Made by a program: the position numbers and the translations under genes. A DNA stretch of 9,106 nt from Hyphomicrobiales bacterium (GTDB taxonomy: Bacteria; Pseudomonadota; Alphaproteobacteria; Rhizobiales; Beijerinckiaceae). This document shows positions 1 through 5,881 of this stretch, one piece after another. The notes beneath the pieces are model-generated. The model searched no databases. It was not told the DNA's origin and was given only the letters and a program-made list of their open reading frames with translations. The stretch covers positions 1 to 9,106 of the forward strand of contig JANYDZ010000638.1 in assembly GCA_025363375.1 (NCBI GenBank), given 5' to 3'. Within the stretch, counting starts at the first letter, position 1. Each line of letters opens with the position of its first letter.

Positions 1-314
1 GCCATGGTGGCGGCTTCGTTCGTGCGGTTTTCGATGGAGCGTCCCTCACCCGGCGCGAGGCGACAGGAATCGAGCGGCCCCAGCGTGACCTCGCCCGTGT
101 CGGTGACGACAGTGACGCGGCCGCTGACGACGAGATAAATCTTCTCGGTCGCGGACGCCGAATTAGACGCGCCGCCGCCCGGCAGGAAATGCGAGAGGCC
201 GAGCGTGAAATGTTTTGTGTCGCTCTCGGCGCCGCCCTGCAATTGCAGCGCGGTCATGGCGTGATGGAGCTTGGCTTCGTAGGGCTTTGCGTCGTCGACG
301 CGGGTCACATGCAT
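1..314 (-). CDS. Small cupin-fold protein, C-terminal part cut by the window edge
   Basis: The first 104 residues are visible and the gene runs off the left edge. The start is the ATG at 314-312. It lies one base after the TGA of the upstream cyclase gene (TGACATG), with GGAG six bases before it, so translation is probably coupled. The chain has the beta-rich rhythm of a single-domain cupin: HFTLGLSHFLPGGG at 35-48, then EKIYLVVSGRVTVV at 57-70, GPLDSC at 79-84 and LAPGEGRSIEN at 87-96. The usual metal ligands are absent. The first-motif HxH appears to be Ser-Ala-Ser (about 52-54) and the second-motif His appears to be Arg92. It may therefore be a non-metal, binding or structural cupin rather than a dioxygenase. 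Its function is unknown; position suggests a role with the cyclases. The cupin assignment comes from fold pattern only and is fairly secure. Confidence 0.72.
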   Translation of the reverse strand, partial: MHVTRVDDAKPYEAKLHHAMTALQLQGGAESDTKHFTLGLSHFLPGGGASNSASATEKIYLVVSGRVTVVTDTGEVTLGPLDSCRLAPGEGRSIENRTNEAATM

Positions 315-315
315 G

Positions 316-1116
316 TCAGGCTCCGGTTTCGATGCGGAATTTCTGCTCCGGGTCGATCACCGCCATCACGCGCAACGTGCAGCCTTCGCCCTGCGGCCAG
401 CGCCACGGGAAGGCCATGAAGGCGCAGCGCTTGCCGGTGACGAGATCGAGATCGCCGCCGATGTTTTCGATGCCGGGAATGCCGTTTCCCATCATGATTT
501 TATGCGCCGGCTCCCAGTGCGGAAAATCCTCGGCGATGTCGCGCCCGGTGGCTTCCTTGTACTCCGCGTTGAGATGCCAATGCGAAGGCCCCGGCCCGTG
601 ATCGGCGAGCTTGGTGCCAAGCGGATGATCCAGCGCCTGAACATCGACGCCCACGAGCTTGACGCCGCGCGCGACGATCCATTCGGCGGCTTCTTTGTAG
701 AGGCCGGGCGAATACGCGTAATAATCGTCGTTGTCGCCGAGCTTGCGATGCGAGCCCGTGTTGATCATGAGAATGTCGCCGCGTTCGATGCGCGGCGTGG
801 CCTTCTCGAGGTCGTCCGGAGTGATGACGCCCCATTTGCCCTTGGGGATCGACACCGCGACGCCCGTGCCGAAAAACCGCCAGGGCTCGTAATCGCCCAG
901 CGTGCCGCCGTTTTCCGTCACATGCGCAGGCGCGTCCATGTGCGTCGAGCGGTGCATGATCGCGGAGACCTGCTGCACGAAAATTCCATCCTTGGAATGA
1001 TACTTCGTCGTGTGCACGTCGAGATTCGGCGAGGAGGGCCATTGCGGCACGCCGTGGCCGTAGACATTGGTGAGGTCGTAATAGCGCAAACCGTTCGCGC
1101 CGATGATTTCCGCCAT
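316..1116 (-). CDS. Cyclase-family metal-dependent hydrolase (kynurenine formamidase/isatin hydrolase-like), copy A
   Basis: A 266-residue protein of the cyclase family (PF04199), whose known members (KynB, isatin hydrolase) are metal-dependent amide or lactam hydrolases, probably cytoplasmic. The family motif HxGTHxDxPxH is present as HRSTHMDAPAH at 55-65, with H55, H59, D61 and H65 kept and Ser for Gly. A His/Glu pair 12 residues apart follows (H205 and E217, in AHKIMMGNGIPGIEN), matching the spacing of the catalytic/metal pair in KynB. The copy thus looks catalytically complete. The start is the ATG at 1116-1114, preceded by a GAGAGAA Shine-Dalgarno-like run. An in-frame extension upstream overlaps the previous gene and is not homologous. 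It follows copy B by 25 bases, and a cupin gene begins one base after its stop. Length is slightly above the usual 210-260 residues. The substrate is unknown; the family is secure but the specific activity is not. Confidence 0.9.
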   Translation of the reverse strand: MAEIIGANGLRYYDLTNVYGHGVPQWPSSPNLDVHTTKYHSKDGIFVQQVSAIMHRSTHMDAPAHVTENGGTLGDYEPWRFFGTGVAVSIPKGKWGVITPDDLEKATPRIERGDILMINTGSHRKLGDNDDYYAYSPGLYKEAAEWIVARGVKLVGVDVQALDHPLGTKLADHGPGPSHWHLNAEYKEATGRDIAEDFPHWEPAHKIMMGNGIPGIENIGGDLDLVTGKRCAFMAFPWRWPQGEGCTLRVMAVIDPEQKFRIETGA

Positions 1117-1141
1117 GGGAGTTCTCTCGTGTTCGAACAGG

Positions 1142-1996
1142 TTATCGACCGGAGGCGACGCGCCAGGCGCCGCCAGGATCGAGAATGGCCGTGAGCCGGA
1201 CGACGCAGGCGTCGCCCGCCTGAAAGCGCCAGGGCGCGGCCTGCAACGTACAGCGCTTGCCCTTGACGAGATCGACGCCGCCGCCGACGTTTTCAATCGT
1301 GGGAATGCCGGCCGTGAGCAGCGCCTTGTGGGCGGGATTCCAATTTGGATAATCAACCTGCGGATCGCGCCCCGTCTGCGCTTTGTAATAGCCCGGCAGG
1401 CGCTTCATCAACGGCCCGTTGCGATGGCCGCCGAGCGATGTCGCCATGGGATGATCGACCGTCGCCGTGTCGACGCCCACCATCGCGGCGCGCTTGCCAA
1501 TGAGATATTCGGCGGCGTCCAGCGACAAGCCGGGACCGCAACCGAAATATTCCTGACTATCGGAATATTTCTTGTGCCATCCCGTGTTGACGAGGACGAT
1601 ATCGCCTTCGCGCGCCTGCAGCTTCGACGCCCGCAAATCAGCGGCGGTCACCAGCTCCCAACGTCCCTTCGGAATGTCGAGCACGATGCCGCCGCCAAAA
1701 AACCGCTCGATCGAAAGGCTCGCCACATCGGCGCCGCCCTGCACCAGATGAATGGGCGCGTTGAGATGCGTGGAAATATGCATGTTGGCGGTGAATTTCT
1801 GCGAAAGCACCCCGTCCCGCGCGTGCGTGACGCCGCGCTCGATGCGCAAATCCGGGTCGCCCGGAAAGATCGGCGAGCCGTGCCCCCACGGATGGCTCAG
1901 CTCTACAAAGCGCAGGCCCGTTCCAGGCTCGTCGCATACATTCGCGGCTGGGTCGCGCCCCGATCTGCCCTTGGGATATCTCCCGAGATCGTCCAT
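1142..1996 (-). CDS. Cyclase-family hydrolase, copy B, with Asp-to-Asn change in the metal motif
   Basis: A 284-residue paralogue of the next gene. The two align nearly end to end (for example IPKGRWELVT/IPKGKWGVIT, YKAQTGRD/YKEATGRD, GIPTIEN/GIPGIEN, LVKGKRC/LVTGKRC). It belongs to the same cyclase family (PF04199). The motif HxGTHxDxPxH reads HISTHLNAPIH at 73-83: H73, H77 and H83 remain but the Asp is Asn79 (codon AAC). The His/Glu pair is kept as H223 and E235. The Asp is a metal ligand in characterised relatives, so this copy may have altered metal binding, altered substrate or no catalysis. The N-terminus is about 18 residues longer than in copy A. The start is the ATG at 1996-1994 with only a weak GAGAC element upstream; longer in-frame readings run into the previous gene. 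The gap from the alpha/beta hydrolase gene is 64 bases. The pair probably arose by duplication, and the proteins may form a mixed oligomer. Confidence 0.88.
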   Translation of the reverse strand: MDDLGRYPKGRSGRDPAANVCDEPGTGLRFVELSHPWGHGSPIFPGDPDLRIERGVTHARDGVLSQKFTANMHISTHLNAPIHLVQGGADVASLSIERFFGGGIVLDIPKGRWELVTAADLRASKLQAREGDIVLVNTGWHKKYSDSQEYFGCGPGLSLDAAEYLIGKRAAMVGVDTATVDHPMATSLGGHRNGPLMKRLPGYYKAQTGRDPQVDYPNWNPAHKALLTAGIPTIENVGGGVDLVKGKRCTLQAAPWRFQAGDACVVRLTAILDPGGAWRVASGR

Positions 1997-2060
1997 TTTT
2001 TGTCTCGCGGTTTGACCATGTGAAACTTTACGATGACGGACGCCGCTGCGCAATAACGCC

Positions 2061-2870
2061 TCACGCTCCGGCGGCGAAATCCCGAATTGCGCGGTTGGTC
2101 GCATCGGGCGCCGAAAAATAATAATAATGCCCCTGCCCCGCCAACACCTTGTGGCGCGCGCCTGGAATGTCCGCCGCCAGCGTCTTCGCATAGGCGAAAT
2201 GCGTGACATGGCCCGGCGGCCCGCGGTCTTCGTCGTCGCCCACCATGACGAGCGTCGGCGCCGCGATCTCCTTTACGCGCGCGCCAAGATCGAAGGCCTG
2301 GCGGCCAAGCACATGCCGCAAAAAGATCTCCAGCGGCGGCGGATTGGCGCAACGAACGGCGATAAAACGTTCGATCTCCCGCGCGTTCGCCGCGGCCCAT
2401 GTCTTGGTAAACCCGTTGTCGATCGCTTGCTCGCACAGCCAGGGCTCGTAGCCCAACCGCACGAGTTCAAGCACCATGTTCATGGGAATTCCCTGCGCCT
2501 TCGAGGCGCCGCCGGACGACATGAGCGCCAGCTTCCCCACGAGATCGGGCCGCTCGACCGCAAGGCATTGCGCCACGCGCCCGCCGTTGGAATGGCCGCA
2601 AACAACGGCTTGTCGCGCGCCCAAATGATCGAGCAACGCGGCCGCGTCGAGCGCGAGGCGCCGGTTGGAATAATCCTGCGAGCGCGCGACGGATTTTCCC
2701 GTGCCGCGCTGATCGAAAATAACGACCCGATGGTCCCGCGCGAAATGCGAAACCTGGTAAAATTTCCAAACGTCGCCGGCGGTCGCCGTCGCCGAACAAA
2801 ACAAAATCGGCGGCCCCGCGCCCTGCGCCTCGTAATGGATATCCGCGTCGTCGAGATGAAGGATGGGCAT
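2061..2870 (-). CDS. Alpha/beta hydrolase
   Basis: A 269-residue single-domain alpha/beta hydrolase, likely cytoplasmic. The nucleophile elbow is GHSNGG with Ser94. The preceding strand and turn VVIFDQRGTGKS (49-60) is typical of the family. The probable catalytic His is H248 (GQGHYYYF), and the acid is probably D212, D213 or D215 in the MVGDDEDRG segment. The usual oxyanion HG after strand 3 is replaced: the segment reads ILFCSATATAGDVW (22-35), with Cys-Ser instead of His-Gly. It resembles the broad 3-oxoadipate enol-lactonase/esterase group, but the substrate cannot be assigned. The start is the ATG at 2870-2868 with CTGGAG upstream. It begins 24 bases after the flavin monooxygenase gene, which suggests cotranscription and action on the oxidised product, for example lactone, ester or amide cleavage. 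The fold is certain; the role is inferred. Confidence 0.9.
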   Translation of the reverse strand: MPILHLDDADIHYEAQGAGPPILFCSATATAGDVWKFYQVSHFARDHRVVIFDQRGTGKSVARSQDYSNRRLALDAAALLDHLGARQAVVCGHSNGGRVAQCLAVERPDLVGKLALMSSGGASKAQGIPMNMVLELVRLGYEPWLCEQAIDNGFTKTWAAANAREIERFIAVRCANPPPLEIFLRHVLGRQAFDLGARVKEIAAPTLVMVGDDEDRGPPGHVTHFAYAKTLAADIPGARHKVLAGQGHYYYFSAPDATNRAIRDFAAGA

Positions 2871-2894
2871 GAAAACTCCAGTGTTGAGGTCGCC

Positions 2895-3908
2895 TCACAG
2901 GCCCGCCAGCTCAGGCATGATTTCCCCGGCGAACAGGCCGACCGAGCTTTCCATCTCGGCGAAACTCATGTCGCCAAACGCCATGCGCATCACACAATAA
3001 TTCGCGCCTGTTTGCGTCAGGTGCTCGCGCAACTGCGCCGCGACGGCGCGCGGGGTCCCGACGGCCCCGCGTCCGCCGGAAACAAGCTCGTCGAAATTCG
3101 CTTCCGCCCCGCTGAGCCGCGGGACTTTGCCGTGCAGCGTGTGCAACCAGCGAAAACTTTTCTGAAATTCGCCGTGCGCGCGGCGCGCCACGCTCCAGGC
3201 CTCGTCTTCCGCGCGGGCGACAAAGACCGAACGCGATATCCCGATCTTGGGAAACGGCAAAGCGCCATGTTCCAGCGCCCACGTCGCTTTGAACCGCGCG
3301 ATATATTTTGCCGAGGCTTCGATCGGCTCGTTGCAAACAATGTGAAAGCGTTGCCGCGCCGCCCGTTCCGCGCTCTCCAGCGAATGCACGCCGTACCAGA
3401 TCGGCGGATACGGTTTTTGCAGCGGACGCTGAACGACCGGCGCCTTGTTGATCTTGAAAAATTGTCCGTCGAAATCGATTTCGCCAGTGCTCAGTCCCTG
3501 AATCACGCAGGCGAGCGCTTCGTCGTAGATGCCGCGCGCGTCGGCGGGATCAACGCCGAAATATTCCAGCTCCATCGGCACCGAGCCGCGGCCGAAGCCC
3601 AGATCAATCCGCCCACCGCTCATCTGGTCGATCATGCCGATCTCCTCGGCCAAGCGCACCGGATGATGCGTCGTCAAGGCGTAGACAAGCGTCCCCAGCC
3701 GCAATCTTTTCGTGCGTTGCGCGGCGGCGGCGAGAAACACGCTGGGAGAAGCGCATCCGCCAAGCGGCGTACAATGATGTTCGGTGACGTGATAGCCGTA
3801 AAATCCCGCGCGGTCGCAGACTTCCAGCAGCCGCAGCCGATTCTCGTAATGGGTCTGGATCGACGACGCGTAGCCGAAGTCCATATGATCGATGACGCCA
3901 AACTGCAA
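2895..3908 (-). CDS. LLM-class flavin-dependent oxidoreductase (luciferase-like monooxygenase)
   Basis: A 337-residue member of the bacterial luciferase-like family (PF00296). These proteins use reduced flavin, usually FMNH2 from a separate reductase, and O2 to oxygenate or cleave organic substrates. Family marks are the N-terminal strand FGVIDHMD (3-10), GYHVTEHH (38-45), the TTHHPVRLAEE strand and helix (79-89), MSGGRIDLGFGRG (96-108) and PPIWYGVHSLESAERAA (168-184). The length is normal. The start is taken as TTG at 3908-3906: GGGAG lies seven bases upstream, the in-frame TGA of the preceding gene is seven codons upstream, and MQFGVIDHMD matches usual family N-termini. The next ATG (residue 9) would remove the first beta strand. 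It lies 18 bases after the SnoaL-like gene. No flavin reductase gene is visible, so electrons must come from elsewhere. Probable role: the oxidative step of the pathway; the substrate is unknown. Confidence 0.93.
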   Translation of the reverse strand: MQFGVIDHMDFGYASSIQTHYENRLRLLEVCDRAGFYGYHVTEHHCTPLGGCASPSVFLAAAAQRTKRLRLGTLVYALTTHHPVRLAEEIGMIDQMSGGRIDLGFGRGSVPMELEYFGVDPADARGIYDEALACVIQGLSTGEIDFDGQFFKINKAPVVQRPLQKPYPPIWYGVHSLESAERAARQRFHIVCNEPIEASAKYIARFKATWALEHGALPFPKIGISRSVFVARAEDEAWSVARRAHGEFQKSFRWLHTLHGKVPRLSGAEANFDELVSGGRGAVGTPRAVAAQLREHLTQTGANYCVMRMAFGDMSFAEMESSVGLFAGEIMPELAGL

Positions 3909-3926
3909 CGCGCCGCTCCCAATGCT

Positions 3927-4415
3927 TCAGTGCCAATCCTGCTTGATCTCCAGAACCGGAGCCCAGGCCTCGGCTTCCTCGCTCGCGCTCGGCGCTTTCG
4001 CCTTGGGAATCAGGCTTGTAAGCAATTGGTTCACATGCGCCGTGTCGCAGAACTCGATGAACTCCACGATTCCCCCGTTTTCGACCTTGAAGAAGTTGCA
4101 ATACTCCGTGTCGATGACCTCGCCCGACGGCGCAAAACGGATCTGCGCCGAAAAAAGGACAACGGCGCGGTCGTCGTCGATCAGCATCTCGTCGATGTGA
4201 TAGCCCAACCAGTGCCAGAGCCCCGTCATCGCCTCGGTCATCGGCCTGATCGGCTGGCGAACCCGTCCCGCCGCCAATAGCTCGCTGGGACTTGCCGCCC
4301 CTGAAATGCGAAAATGCACGGCGTCGGCGAACACCGAGCAAATCGCGTCGATATCGTTTGTCAGACGAAGATCAAAATACCTTTTAACGATCGCCTCGAC
4401 GTCCGCGCGATTCAT
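3927..4415 (-). CDS. SnoaL/NTF2-like fold protein
   Basis: A 162-residue protein with the pattern of the SnoaL-like/NTF2 superfamily. It has N-terminal helices (DVEAIVKRYFDLRLTNDIDAICSVFADAVHFRISG, split across 5-39), then the beta strands HIDEMLIDDDRAVVLFSAQIR (73-93) and EYCNFFKVENGGIVEFIEFCD (104-124). Members are small cone-shaped proteins that act as isomerases, dehydratases, cyclases or binding proteins; no specific activity can be read here. The last 30 residues form an extra, partly charged tail (PKAKAPSASEEAEAW). The start is the ATG at 4415-4413, which has GGAGG five bases upstream; that SD overlaps an earlier in-frame ATG at 4427, which lacks one. It follows the receptor gene by 102 bases and precedes the monooxygenase gene by 18. 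A supporting role for the monooxygenase product is plausible but unproven. Confidence 0.82.
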   Translation of the reverse strand: MNRADVEAIVKRYFDLRLTNDIDAICSVFADAVHFRISGAASPSELLAAGRVRQPIRPMTEAMTGLWHWLGYHIDEMLIDDDRAVVLFSAQIRFAPSGEVIDTEYCNFFKVENGGIVEFIEFCDTAHVNQLLTSLIPKAKAPSASEEAEAWAPVLEIKQDWH

Positions 4416-4517
4416 AGCAGCCTCCATGATTCCGATCCCGGGACAATGCACGCGGGCGGCGGCGCTGTCACGCCTCTTGCCGCGATTTCCGCGAAGCCTA
4501 GGCCGTCGGCGCGCGCG

Positions 4518-5546
4518 TCAATCGCCGCCGCCCGCGATTCGCTTGCCAATCTCGACAACCGCCTTTGGCGTCGCGTAAATACGCTGCACGAGGGAAGCCA
4601 CGTCCGCCCCGTTCATCGCGGATATCTCCATGTTCTGCTTTTTTGCGTCGGCGAGGAAATCCGGATCGACCGCCGTCTCGTCGAACGCCTTGCGGAGAAT
4701 GTCGATTCGCTCCGAAGGTACGCCCGCTGGCGCAAAGAACGGCCGCCCCATCCGGTTCGGCGCGATGAGAAACTCCGCGAGCTGTCGATGAGCCTCGGTC
4801 TTGACTAGATCGAGCACGGAAGGAACCTCGGGAATATCGGGATGCTTTTTCAAGGCAAGTTGCGCCAGCACGGAGATCTTTTTCTCGTCGATCCAATGCC
4901 GGTAACGCGCGACGATCGAATCCCAGCCAAATCCGCAGCGCCCCTGCACCTCGCCACGTTCCATGGCCATGTGGACTTCTGTCGAACCGGGATAGCCGTG
5001 AATCAGCTTAAATTTCGTATCGGCGACCAGGTTCAACAATTTCGCGTTGATCGCCTCATTCGAGGTCGCGCCGCTGGTGCCCAACAACATCTCGGATTGA
5101 CGCGCATCGGCAAGAGTCCTGAAGGGCGACGCGTTCCACGCGACGCAGACGCTGACCTCGCTGTTCAGACTGCCGATCCAGCCCATCTTCAGCGCGTCGA
5201 TCTTCGTCTGTTCCTCGCCATACAGGGGATCGAATGGAATAGTGCGCAAGGTCGTGCCAATGGCGGTCCCGTCGGCCGGCGCGACGTTGTACACGTAATT
5301 AATGGCCTGGCGTCCTCCGCCCGCCGTCAAATTCTTGAAGACGACGGCCGGATTGCCGGGAATATGCCGCGCGATGTGACGACCAAGCAGGCGCCCATAT
5401 TGATCGTAGCCGCCGCCAACCGAGGAACCCAGATAGATTTCAATTTGCTTGCCGCGGTAGAAATCGACCACGGGCTGGGCGAAAGCGCGCGGGGCGGCGA
5501 GGCTCGCCAGCAACGCCGCCATCGTCAATCCTTTCACCGGTTTCAT
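4518..5546 (-). CDS. Bug/TctC-type periplasmic solute-binding protein
   Basis: A 342-residue secreted receptor of the Bug family (tripartite tricarboxylate transporter receptor, TctC-like), which captures carboxylates and other small organic solutes in the periplasm. A Sec signal peptide is visible: Lys2 and Lys5, a hydrophobic core at about 7-18, and probable cleavage after AFA at residue 23. Family marks are RGKQIEIYLGSSVGGGYDQYGRLLGRHI (split across 31-58), PGNPAVVFKNLTAGGG (63-78), the APADGTAIG turn, and the binding-site region MLLGTSGATSNEAINAKLL. No lipobox Cys was seen. The start is the ATG at 5546-5544 with GGGGAG seven bases upstream. This is the first gene of the leftward group, next to a weak candidate promoter. 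No TctA/TctB membrane genes are in the window, so it either uses distant partners or serves as a sensor. The ligand is unknown; it is presumably the compound handled by the downstream enzymes. Confidence 0.9.
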   Translation of the reverse strand: MKPVKGLTMAALLASLAAPRAFAQPVVDFYRGKQIEIYLGSSVGGGYDQYGRLLGRHIARHIPGNPAVVFKNLTAGGGRQAINYVYNVAPADGTAIGTTLRTIPFDPLYGEEQTKIDALKMGWIGSLNSEVSVCVAWNASPFRTLADARQSEMLLGTSGATSNEAINAKLLNLVADTKFKLIHGYPGSTEVHMAMERGEVQGRCGFGWDSIVARYRHWIDEKKISVLAQLALKKHPDIPEVPSVLDLVKTEAHRQLAEFLIAPNRMGRPFFAPAGVPSERIDILRKAFDETAVDPDFLADAKKQNMEISAMNGADVASLVQRIYATPKAVVEIGKRIAGGGD

Positions 5547-5577
5547 CCTGCCGCTCCCCGCGCCGTCAATCGCGCCC

Positions 5578-5607
5578 GCAATATGACCGATGACACGGCG
5601 CCGTCAA
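5578..5607 (-). promoter_or_regulatory. Candidate promoter for the leftward operon (weak)
   Basis: On the minus strand, TTGACG (5607-5602) lies 18 bases from TATTGC (5583-5578). The -35 box is good and the -10 box is poor. It would start transcription about 25 bases before the receptor ATG. The candidate depends only on consensus resemblance, and chance matches are common. Confidence 0.28.
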
Positions 5608-5626
5608 CGCGACGCCAACGCGACGC
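5605..5626. repeat. Perfect 11-base tandem direct repeat, possible operator
   Basis: CAACGCGACGC occurs twice back to back (5605-5615 and 5616-5626). The period is about one helical turn, so a regulator could contact both copies on the same DNA face. The first copy overlaps the candidate -35 box of the leftward promoter. The repeat is directly visible; the operator role is inferred. Confidence 0.5.
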
Positions 5627-5707
5627 ATTGAGTTCGCCCGATGGGGCTGCTAGCGTGCGCTCGAATTTGCATTGCCGGACTTTGCAGGTTGCTGAAGACG
5701 CCATGAC

Positions 5708-5760
5708 GCCCTCTTCCTTCGAGGAGCGGTCCTTTGGACCGCTCCTCGAAGGAAGAGGGC
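5708..5760. repeat. Perfect 25-base inverted repeat with 3-base loop (REP-like palindrome)
   Basis: The left arm 5708-5732 is exactly complementary to the right arm 5736-5760, with TTT at 5733-5735 between. The arms begin GCCCTCTTCC and end GAGCGGTCC. As RNA or extruded DNA it would form a very stable hairpin. No T-run follows on either strand and it sits upstream of both operons, so it is not a standard intrinsic terminator. The design (CCTC..CC..CGAGGAG, GC-rich core, mirror) resembles the dispersed palindromes common in Bradyrhizobium-like genomes. It may be a REP-type mobile repeat. Confidence 0.85.
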
Positions 5761-5782
5761 CGCAGAAACGTTGCGTTGAACC

Positions 5783-5829
5783 TCTCATCCCGAGGAGGCC
5801 GCGAAGCGGCCGACTCCAGGGACGAGGAG
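5783..5829. repeat. Second, imperfect palindromic repeat of the same general type
   Basis: It has a perfect inner stem GGCCGC/GCGGCC (5797-5802 and 5806-5811) with loop GAA, and imperfect outer arms (CTCATCCCGAGGA on the left, GGGACGAGGAG on the right). It lies 22 bases from the end of the first palindrome and about 52 bases before hyuA. The CTCATCC..GAGGAG outline matches a palindrome class seen repeatedly in Hyphomicrobiales genomes (from memory, not searched). It would fall in the hyuA leader if transcription starts upstream of it. Confidence 0.6.
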
Positions 5830-5881
5830 TTCACGCAAAATCTTTCATCAACCCGTCAAAGACAGCCCAGGGAGAACAGTC

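Larger units (their letters stand above)
5547..5881. other. Divergent intergenic region
   Basis: This 335-base gap separates the two divergent gene groups, so any promoters for both should lie here. It contains, from left to right, a weak promoter candidate and an 11-base tandem repeat near the receptor gene, a perfect long palindrome, a second imperfect palindrome, and the hyuA ribosome binding site. Short reading frames across the palindromes have repeat-derived, low-complexity protein sequences and were not accepted as genes. I saw no convincing promoter for hyuA. Confidence 0.8.

Noticed and set aside
1117..1356. N-terminal extension of cyclase copy A by about 80 codons
   Set aside because: The extra segment is a wrong-frame reading of the end of copy B, and the ATG at 1116 has its own Shine-Dalgarno-like sequence and family-like N-terminus.
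1103..2023. A 306-codon plus-strand frame opposite cyclase copy B, and similar plus-strand frames opposite copy A and the receptor gene
   Set aside because: No domain signature or convincing ribosome binding site; the minus-strand genes are clear family members.
1997..2209. N-terminal extension of cyclase copy B by about 71 codons
   Set aside because: It is a wrong-frame reading of the end of the alpha/beta hydrolase gene.
2127..4280. A 717-codon open frame on the plus strand, antisense to the alpha/beta hydrolase, monooxygenase and part of the SnoaL-like gene
   Set aside because: Its protein is very rich in Arg and His with no family motifs, and it lies opposite three well-supported genes. 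Long antisense frames are expected in GC-rich coding DNA.
4416..4451. Two earlier ATG starts (4451 and 4427) for the SnoaL-like gene
   Set aside because: Only the ATG at 4415 has a strong ribosome binding site (GGAGG five bases before it), and homology-like sequence begins there.
4416..4517. Possible terminator or second promoter in the 102-base gap between the receptor and SnoaL-like genes
   Set aside because: Only a very short CGCG..CGCG hairpin and no T-run or clear promoter boxes were found; the gap may hold a processing site but nothing can be supported.
5708..5760. Intrinsic terminator
   Set aside because: The hairpin is strong but has no T-run on either side and sits upstream of both divergent operons, where no transcript is expected to end.
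5543..5834. Small minus-strand open frames of 76-81 codons across the palindromes
   Set aside because: Their sequences are the translated palindrome repeats; no ribosome binding site or family resemblance was seen.
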